A DNA stretch of 64,000 nt from Gentiana macrophylla (lineage: Eukaryota > Streptophyta > Magnoliopsida > Gentianales > Gentianaceae), in the NCBI GenBank assembly GCA_026214975.1, contig CM047809.1:29981977-30045976 (forward strand), written 5' to 3'. Under the pieces are notes generated by a model. The model searched no databases. It had not been told where the DNA came from and saw only the letters and a list, made by a program, of their open reading frames with translations. Shown one piece after another: positions 56,129 to 64,000 of the stretch; position 1 is the first letter of the stretch; each line of letters begins with the position of its first letter. The position numbers were made by a program, and so were the translations under genes.

Positions 56129-57545
56129 TTTTGCTCGTCCTCGAGCAGAGTATCTAGGCGGAATGTACCTCCAAGAGAAATCCCCATCAACTACCACATA
56201 TTCAATAAAGATTTCCGGTAGAACATACATCAAGCCACAATTCATAAGCTCCCCATTAATCACTACTCAACATTCATCAATGTGTCGTGTGATGAATCAG
56301 TCGTGTTAGTGCGTTCGTGAGGAGAATCAAGTTGTATTAACCCCACAATCTTAACTTACCTGCGCATACACTCGCTCATCTTGCCTTCAGACTTGGTTAC
56401 AAAACATGGTACCTTAATCGGGCTGGGCGGACTCGGGGACTGAGCATCGCTCTTAAGTCCTCGTTTGTTTCTTTTTATGCGAGGTCGTGCCCTTTTTACA
56501 CGAGTTCGCTTCCCTCACTGCCTTTATTGCATATATTTTCATTTTTTCTCTCTTTTTTTTGGCAGGTTTCCTCACTTTTTTCTCTTTCTCTCACAAGCCC
56601 GTTTTTCCCGGTTACCTCTTGTGGCATTCAAGCTGCTTCCCTTGTCTTACAAAAATTTGTTAAGTATATAGACAGACAAATAATGATTCCCGGTTAAAAC
56701 AATTTGTCATCTAATCTTAAACACTCCTCACTCAGATTATGTGCTCAAATATTGAGTGCAATGATAGAATAATAAGTAATAAGTTACTACTTCATGCAAC
56801 ATAAATATGCTCCTTCTTCCATACTAAATTGACTATGCTATAGCCAACTTCAAATTGAACTTGGGCTCCTTTTCTACCGATTCCTTACTCGAAAACGTGT
56901 AATAAGCAAGCTAAAAACAGTGTTAAATTTTCAAAATTATTCCCCTTTTTCGACTACCCAGCTAAGACGCCTACCCTCACTTATTATAGACATTGTCCCC
57001 AATGAATAATAATAAAGAAAAGAAAAGGTACTTAGATCTGGAATTGATCGGCTGAGTCAAAGCGAATCCCGGAGCAGAATCATTAGCTGCTAGGTCATTC
57101 CTCTTCCAAGTTGTTACCTGCGTTCCAAAATACTTCCGAAAACAGTGAGTAACATGCGAAGGGCAATAAGAAAATAAGGTGGCGGTAATTGTGCATACCG
57201 GAGGAATGCGCAAAAACAGTTTAAGCCGCATTATTCTTTATTGGCCTAAGCAAGACGCGAAAACTTTTATGAGGGTATCACATGAGAATCATGAAGGAAA
57301 AAACCACATATACCCCTAGCCAGACGACCGAAGATATATGTGATGAAAAAAACCTTGCAATTGTCATGCTACTTTATTGACTCAAAATAACATAAAATAA
57401 ACAAAAGCAATAAATAAGGGTTTAGAAATAGTTTTGAGTTTATAGTCGCCAGCTCGACTGTACTAATAGGGCTCATTTATTCGTACTTTGGATCTGTCAA
57501 CGTAAAGACTTCCAACTCAGGGTTATACTTGTGCTCTAGGTAATG
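56129..57545 (-). other. 3' noncoding region of element E
   Basis: About 1.4 kb, equal in size to that of A, with the conserved AGTCGAGCTGGCGACTATAA (reverse) near 57440-57462. No env-like ORF was seen. Confidence 0.8.
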
Positions 57546-58708
57546 CTACATCTTGTGGCCGTTTACTATGAAAGTCTGCACAGAGTATTCATTTCTAACT
57601 TCACATGCACCTGAATTGAAAACTTTCGTGACTACATGTGGTTCATACCATCTAGACTTCAGTTTCCCTTGAAAAAGAAGAAGACGCGAATTATATACTA
57701 GCACTTTATGTCCAACTTGAAATGTGTTGTTGAGAATCCTTTTATCGTGCAGGCGCTTCGTTCTCTCCTTGTAAATCTTTGCATTCTCATACGCTTGATG
57801 TCTAAACTCCTCCAATTTATTCAATTCTAACAATCTCTTCTCACCGGCTAAACTTTCATCCATGTTGAGAAATCTCATAGCCCATAGCGCTCGGTGCTCG
57901 AGTTCTACCGGTAAATGACATGCTTTTCCAAATACTATCATACACAGTGACATCCCAATCGTGGTCCTATAAGCGGTTTTGTACGCCTAAAGAGCGTCAT
58001 CTAATTTCAAAGACCAATCTTTCCTCGTGGGATTCACAGTCTTCTCCAAGATCCTCTTAATCTCTCTATTCATGACTTTTACTTGTCCACTCGTCTGGGG
58101 GTGATATGCTGTTGCAATCTTATGTCAAACTCCATATCTCATCATCAACTTCTCAAACAACCTATTACAGAAATGACTCATTCCGTCACTAATTATGGCT
58201 CTGGGCACTCCAAACCTCGTCAAAATGTTTTTCTTAAGAAACCTCGGGACAACCCTGGCATCATTAGTAGGTGAGGCCACTGCCTCAACCCATTTGGAAA
58301 CATAATCATTGCTACCAGGATGTAACGATTTGATTCTGACAATGTGAACGGTCCAACAAAATCAATTCCCCAAACATCGAATAACTCCACTTCTAAGATA
58401 CTCTGCAGTGGCATCTCATTTCGCTTAGAAATATTTCCAGTCATTTGACAGGAATTATAGGCTCTTGTAAACTCGTAAGCAGATTTATGAATTGTTGGCC
58501 AATAGAATCCACACTGTAGTATCTTTGCTGTTGTCTTGTCTGGCCCATAGTGACCTCCAGCTTCTCTAGAATGACATAGGTGCAAAATACTTAGAATTTC
58601 ATCATCATGGACGCATCTCCTCAGAACGGCATCAGGGCACAACTTATATCGGTAGAGATCGTCCCAATGATAATGCTTCAGATACGTGAAAAAAAATTTC
58701 TTATCCAC
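57546..58708 (-). pseudogene. Element E integrase
   Basis: 58708-58220: HLCHSREAGGHYGPDKTTAK then [19 protein letters not shown], where the first zinc Cys is replaced by Tyr, and [12 protein letters not shown] with the first catalytic Asp. A frameshift near 58260 follows. 57953-57546 is the C-terminal tail ([38 protein letters not shown]). The catalytic Glu block lies between, in broken frame. Confidence 0.88.
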
Positions 58709-58774
58709 ATTCGTGATCTCCGGTGGTAGGTACCTTCCTGCTAGATAATTGACAATGTTAGCAAACCAAGGGTA

Positions 58775-59383
58775 TTAATTTCCCACTCTTGATGTATTTT
58801 GTCGGGTCTGAGATTCAACTCGAGCTACCACTGAGACGGAAAAAAGTTGTTCATCAGGAAAGCTCTCCCTGATCTCAATCGGTTGCTCATCTTCCAGGAA
58901 AGTTAATCTCGACAGGTGATTAGCCACATGGTTCTCAGATCCCTTTTTATCTTTAATCTCAACATAAAACTCTTGTAAGAGTAGAATCCATCTTAACAAT
59001 CGCGGCTTGGAGTCTTGCTTGGTTAGGAGGTATTTCAGAGCTGCATGGTCAGTGAATACAGTGACTTTCGATCCTATCAGGTATGGTCGAAACTTGTCAA
59101 ATGCGAAGATGACAGCTAAGAGTTCCTTCTCTGTAGTCGTATAATTCCTCTGGGCACTGATAAGGGTACAACTGGCGTAATAGATAGGCTTAAAGATTTT
59201 ATCCTCCCTTTGTCTCAGGCTACTCCAACTGCCGTGTCACTTGCATCACACATAAGCTCAAAAGGTTTGTTCCAATCTGGGGCTACCAGAATTGGGGCGG
59301 TTATAAGCATTTGCTTTATGTCTTGAAGGCTTGTTTGCATTCCTCTCCAAACAAAAAAGGTACATCCTTTGCAAGTAGTTCCG
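58775..59383 (-). pseudogene. Element E RNase H
   Basis: Minus-strand 58999-58775 has [20 protein letters not shown] and NHLSRL. Upstream, in shifted frames, are pieces with [13 protein letters not shown] and [13 protein letters not shown] RNase H residues (59300-59100). At least one frameshift near 59215. Confidence 0.82.
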
Positions 59384-60184
59384 TCAAATGTCTAGAAACG
59401 TCTTTAAATTTGTTGGTGGGGGTAACTTCTCTAATACCTCTATCTTTGCCTTATCAACCTCCATTCCTTTCCTCGAAATCTTATGACCCAACACTATTCC
59501 TTCTGTTACCATGAAATGGCATTTTTCCCAGTTAAGTACAAGGTTGGTATCTTCACATCTCCTCAGCACTTTACTCAACTTGTCCAAGCATTTATCAAAG
59601 CTATCTCCAAATACAGAGAAATCATCCATGAAAATTTCCAGAAAATCCTCCACCATGTCTGCAAATAGTGACATCATGCACCTTTGGAAAGTGGCTGGTG
59701 CATTACAAAGTCCAAAAGGCATGCGATTGTACGCAAAAGTTCCATAGGGACATGTGAAAGTTGTCATCTCTCGGTCCTCAGGTGCAATATGGATCTGATA
59801 GTAACCAGAATACCAATCTAAGAAACAACAGAACACATGACCTCTTAATCTTTCTAATATCTGGTCAATGAATGGTAGGGGAAAATGATCTTTACGAGTT
59901 GCTCCATTCAGTTTCCTGAAATCATTGCAAACTCGATGTCTAGTAATTAGTCTCACATGGATTAACTCATCAAACTCATTAGGTTGGATAGTGAATCCTC
60001 CCTTCTTGGGCACCACATGGATTGGGCTTACCCATTCACTGTTTGCAATTGGGAAAATGATTCCCATTTCCAACATCTTTATGATCTCTTCCTTAACAAC
60101 GTCCTTCAGTTGTGGCATTAACCTCCTTTGTGGTTGTGCTACCGCTTTCTTCTCGGGATCTATTGAGATCTTATGCATGAACAC
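59384..60184 (-). pseudogene. Element E reverse transcriptase (266 codons open)
   Basis: A long open frame with RRLMPQLKDVVKEEIIKMLE, HVVPKKGGFTIQPNEFDELI, CFLDWYSGYYQIHIAPEDRE, MPFGLCNAPATFQRCMMSLF and the catalytic EIFMDDFSVFGD. It covers the fingers, palm and thumb. It begins and ends inside the polyprotein because of stops or frameshifts, so it is scored as a fragment, but it is the best-preserved RT here. Confidence 0.93.
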
Positions 60185-60316
60185 CGACGGGCTTATTCCT
60201 TTAATATCTGCAATCGTCCACCCAAACGCTCCCTTATGCTCTCTCAGTACTCTTAAAAGCTTCTCCTCCTCTAAAGGTGATAATAATGATGAAATTATGA
60301 GGGGAAGAGTATCTTC

Positions 60317-61224
60317 TCATAAGTATACGTAATTCAGGTGAGAAGGCAAAGGTTTCAACGTTAAGTTACATGGTGGCTCCTGTAGTGATGACCTTAACAG
60401 CTTACCCGTCAAATGTAAGTCAAAAAACTTGTGCCAAGAAGGTCTATGAATTGTTCCTCCTAAATCCACAGAAGATATAGGCTCGACTTCTCGCACTTGA
60501 CCTTCGCTACACCCAGTCCAGGTTTCCTCATCACTTCTTTCATCCTTCAAGAGTAAAGTCTCTGCTACTTCAGGGTCTAGTGCCACTTGTTTGATATAAC
60601 TCTGCACAAGCTCATCTATGGAATCTAGCATGTAGCATGCTTCTCCTTCATCTTGTGCATACTTCATGGAATTCAACACAATGAGCACTACTTTGTCCTC
60701 ATTCACTCTCAGAATCAGCTCACCCTTATGAACATCTATCAATGTCTTACTCGTCGCTAGGAAAGGTCCTCCTAATATTAGTGGAACATCGTGGTTAGCT
60801 TTCATGTCTATCACCACAAAGTCTATGGGGAATACGAACTTATCAACTTTCACCAAAACATCCTCCACCACTCCACAAGGTTGCTTCATAGACCTTCCGC
60901 TAATTGAAGGGTTATAGATGTTTCATTCAACTCTTTCATGCCTAACTTATGAAAGATGGAGAGTGGCATTAGATTGACACTGGCTCCAAGATCACACAAT
61001 GCTTTCTTTAGGCATACTCCTCCAATTGTACAAGGTATGAGGAAGCTCCCAAAGTCTTTACACTTAGGAGGCAGTTTGCGTTGCAAAACTACCGAGCATT
61101 CCTCGTTAAGGCAAATAATCTCAAGGTCTAACAACTTCCTTTTGGTAGAGATTGCTTCCTTGAAGAAATTTGCATACTCTGGCATTCCGGCCAGAGCTTC
61201 TACCAAAGGTATATTCACTTGCAA
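60317..61224 (-). pseudogene. Element E protease
   Basis: 61224-60886 has KALCDLGASVNLMPLSIFHK, the active site with DLGAS. 60889-60317 continues with VDKFVFPIDFVVIDMKANHD and LILGGPFLATSKTLID. The two frames overlap by 4 bases, pointing to one frameshift. Residues after it (to RT) are the protease-RT linker. Confidence 0.88.
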
Positions 61225-61435
61225 CTTCTAAAACATTTCTATGAACTTTTTATAACGGGCATCATCATTATTCAGTTTATAATTCCTAAGGGGATAGGGT
61301 AAAGTAGCAGGATTAATAGTTACAGTTTGTGAAGACTTACCTACTGACTGCTGCTACTCTGCCTGCTTGTTTGTTGAATTTTCAGACTCCCGGTTTACCG
61401 GAGTGGTGTCCAGGTTTACCGGCCCCTCTTTTTCT

Positions 61436-62980
61436 CTAGATTCTCCTGCGTTTTGCTGCTGACTTCTTCCCGATTCTTCTTGGACAATTGGTGGGAAGTT
61501 CCTTTCCACTTCTAGTCATGATTGCAATCACGTCCTTCGGATTTTTCTCAGTATTGCTTGGTAATCCTCCCGGAGGACGGGCTGACACTTGTTCTGTGAT
61601 CTGTCCCACTTGGTGTGACAGATTCTGCACTAAGGCTTCCTGATTGGTCAGTCTTGTATCATTCTTCTGACAGTATATGGTGAAGTTTGTATTCAGCTCA
61701 ATCATGGATTTCGTAAGTTGATTGACCGTGTCGGTCACAGTTGAGCTCATTTTATCCCTGGTTTCTTCCGAACCACCTGAATTGTTGAATTGAGGCATGA
61801 ATCCATCAGTTTGTCTCGGTCTCTCTCCACCGTTAGAATCACTGTCAAAAACCCCCAATAGGGTCACTCAGTCGAAAACCAGGGTGGTCATGAAAACTTG
61901 GGTGATATCCGCCCCCATAAGGATTTCCTTACCTCCATATATAGTTCACATCCTCAGTGTTAGTTGCTCGATATCTTGAATTTTCTCAACCTTGGCAATG
62001 CGATCTTGCATGCCATCTATCTTCTCATTCATCGCCTTTAGCTGGTATAAGATCTTTTGAAAAGTATCTTCTCCAATTACAACTTTAGCTACTTTGGCGG
62101 TTTCAATCTGATGCGTTCCCCATTGAATTGTTAGTGCTATTTGCTCCAATTTCTCGTCAGCTTCCTCAGGTGATAGCAACGCAAAACATCCGTTGCTCGA
62201 TGCATCAACTCTTATTTGTTCACTTGGCTGTAATCCGTGATAGAAACTATGCATTCATACGGGCAGAGTGATATCATGGTGAGGGCATCTCCTCTATCCT
62301 TCCTTAAACCTTTCCTATGTTTCTTCAAACGTTTCGGTTGGTTTCTGCTTGAAATTCATAATGTCTTATCTCATCTGTAGTGACTTCCCAGGTGGGCAGT
62401 ACTTGTTCATAAATTTCTGTAGTAGAACTGCCCAAGTTTGGATCGATCCTGGTGCTAGAGACAATAACCATATCTTCGCTTTGTCTTTCAGAGTGAATGG
62501 AAATAGCTTCAGCTTAATGTTATCTTCAGGCACTCCTACTGGTTTGACTATTCTGACTATCTCTAAGAAGTTAGTGATGTGTACACTAGGATCTTCATTC
62601 GGTACACCATGGAAGGTAGTGTAATTAGTCACCATCTGTATAACATTTGGTTTCGGATGGAAGATCTCAGACGCATCCTCATGCTGAACAATTGCTGGCA
62701 CGAATTGCTCAATCGTCGGCATTGCATAACTCTGTAGAGTTCTCCTATCTGCTTGTACCATAACTCCTGCTCCATTTTGTCCATTCTGCGCCATGTTGAT
62801 TTCTGTATCCTCCAAAGGCGGAATCTCTTCTTCCCACTCGCTGTGATCTCCTTCGTGCGAAATCATGTCGTCCGCCAGCCTAACATATCTCTCTCGAGTT
62901 TCTTTTCTCTTTTGTCTAGCTAACTTTTCAATCTCTGGTATGAATCTCTCGAGTTTGGCTGCTGAACTTTGTGTAGCGTA
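61436..62980 (-). pseudogene. Element E gag
   Basis: 62866-62366 has IEQFVPAIVQHEDASEIFHP, LFPFTLKDKAKIWLLSLAPG and FMNKYCPPGKSLQM. 62254-61946 has SFYHGLQPSEQIRVDASSNG. 61867-61436 has TKSMIELNTNFTIYCQKNDT. Between 62255 and 62366 several stops occur, two at Trp positions. Strong similarity with A's gag. Confidence 0.88.
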
Positions 62981-63273
62981 CTATAAGACACAAAAAGAAA
63001 ATAAAAAGTTAGTGACTTGCCTCGGCGGCTGTTACACACGCCTGGAAGACTAAAAAAATATAGACTCTGACTATGGACTTGACGCTGAACTGACAGAAAC
63101 GATTCTGCAAAAATTGGGACCCTCGGTAAACCAGAAGAATTTTTTTTCCCAGATTTTAACAGATCTGACTTTTTACGACTCCAGTAGAAATAGACAATAA
63201 AAAATACTCAATTAAACAGACTCCAATATATACAAACACTGAATCTCAAATAAAAAAGTATTCTTGACATGAG

Positions 63274-63291
63274 TCTCCGGCAACGGCGCCA
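63274..63291 (-). other. PBS of element E (tRNA-Asp)
   Basis: Minus strand TGGCGCCGTTGCCGGAGA, one base from complementarity to plant tRNA-Asp, eight bases inside the 5' LTR. Confidence 0.87.
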
Positions 63292-63299
63292 GAAAATCT

Positions 63300-64000
63300 T
63301 GATCGCTTGCAAAACACTTACTAGAAATAGGACTAGGTCTATCGTAGTAGAGTACTGGCGAGTCAAGGTCGATCCCACAGAGACTCGTAAGAACGTCAAA
63401 TTATCAAGATTGAGCTTGTCACAATTAACGGTATACGACCAACTATAATCTAGACAGTTGTAAATTTTGGTGCCACTGGTGCCACAAACTAACAATATTA
63501 AGCAAGCTCACACGAACGTAAACAAGAGTTTCTAATGTATTAATTCAATTATGAGTAATTAGTTATTTTCCCCGCACACATGCAATAGTCTTCCCTATTG
63601 GTGAATTTTAATTCATTGTTCAGCTACGGGTACAATCGTAACCCTATCTACTCCGACCATGGTAGTATACAATATATACGCAAGCTACCCTTTAATTGGT
63701 CCGTAATAGCCCATACGCATAAAGAACTAGAGCTGTCGATATTGAGTGCTAACTCATATCGCAAACCCGCCTAGACAGCTATCGACACTGATCAGCACGT
63801 TCTTAGGGTCCATCAAGATAATGTCCAAACTAACACTTCACTATTCGTATTTCATGCTAGATTTACGAAGACATGCAAATAGTTGATCAGGCTACTAACA
63901 TGTAAATTAAATCTATCGATCAACGTAGCTGGCGCCGATTATCATGAATAAGTAAATTACTAGGTATTCAGATCTAGCGATATAGACCATCGCAGATCTG
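63300..64000 (-). repeat. Element E 5' LTR, partial (runs out of window)
   Basis: Begins TGATCGCTTGC and shares ordered blocks with 54658-56111 at a visibly lower identity than expected for LTRs of one insertion. The remainder is outside the window. Confidence 0.85.

Larger units (their letters stand above)
54658..64000 (-). mobile_element. Element E: Athila-type Ty3/gypsy element, right end outside window
   Basis: The left (3') LTR 54658-56111 begins TGATCGTCGCG and ends CGTCATCA. Internal minus-strand order from the right: PBS at 63274-63291, gag, protease, RT, RNase H, integrase, 1.4 kb noncoding, polypurine tract. The right (5') LTR begins TGATCGC at 63300. It is inserted in the TRIM's third LTR. 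The frames are more open than in A but contain stops and frameshifts. Confidence 0.93.

Overview
The window is nuclear DNA from a flowering plant, most likely a eudicot. It is AT-rich, contains plant Ty1/copia and Ty3/gypsy (Athila and Tat) retrotransposons, plant LINEs, hAT, Stowaway and Tourist elements and a Helitron end, and has one clear host gene of the SAUR family. Species cannot be determined from the sequence alone.

Layout. 1-5132: element F, a minus-strand Athila-type LTR element without gag or pol, inserted in a LINE whose RT half continues at 5133-7412. 7413-14406: a gene-poor island with the SAUR gene (9891-10283), a short LINE copy with a clean target-site duplication (TSD), an 840-bp hAT element, a Stowaway MITE, a LINE RNase H fragment split by a hAT MITE, and a possible small membrane-protein ORF. 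14407-42986: a three-deep nest. Element B (minus strand, Tat-type gypsy, about 7 kb of its own sequence) was hit in its 3' LTR by element C (minus-strand copia, 14478-25308, TSD GATTG). C was hit in its RNase H region by element D (plus-strand copia, 15812-20739, TSD CAACC). Separately, B's gag was hit by element A (plus-strand Athila, 30757-41404, TSD GTAAT). 42987-53158: noncoding sequence, a truncated berberine-bridge-enzyme-like gene fragment, two minisatellites (one almost 2 kb) lying between diverged inverted arms, a Tourist MITE and a Helitron 3' end. 53159-64000: a 629-bp hAT element, a tandem TRIM (LTR-int-LTR-int-LTR start), and element E, a minus-strand Athila element inserted 9 bp into the TRIM's third LTR and running off the window.

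The most informative parts are these. (i) Element B has lost RT, RNase H and integrase. In the place where they should lie it carries an 81-bp tandem repeat array, followed by an antisense gene (aORF, 26276-28208, plus strand) of the putative gypsy-type transposon family, with its own TATA-like box and introns. (ii) Element D has almost identical LTRs around a heavily broken coding region. (iii) The 47.4-49.4 kb minisatellite is GC-rich, open in several frames, and has a higher-order period near 400 bp. (iv) Element E's two LTRs are homologous but strongly diverged, as if it were a mosaic. No complete, open-frame autonomous element was found; C is nearest. Identities and ages were judged by eye, not computed.
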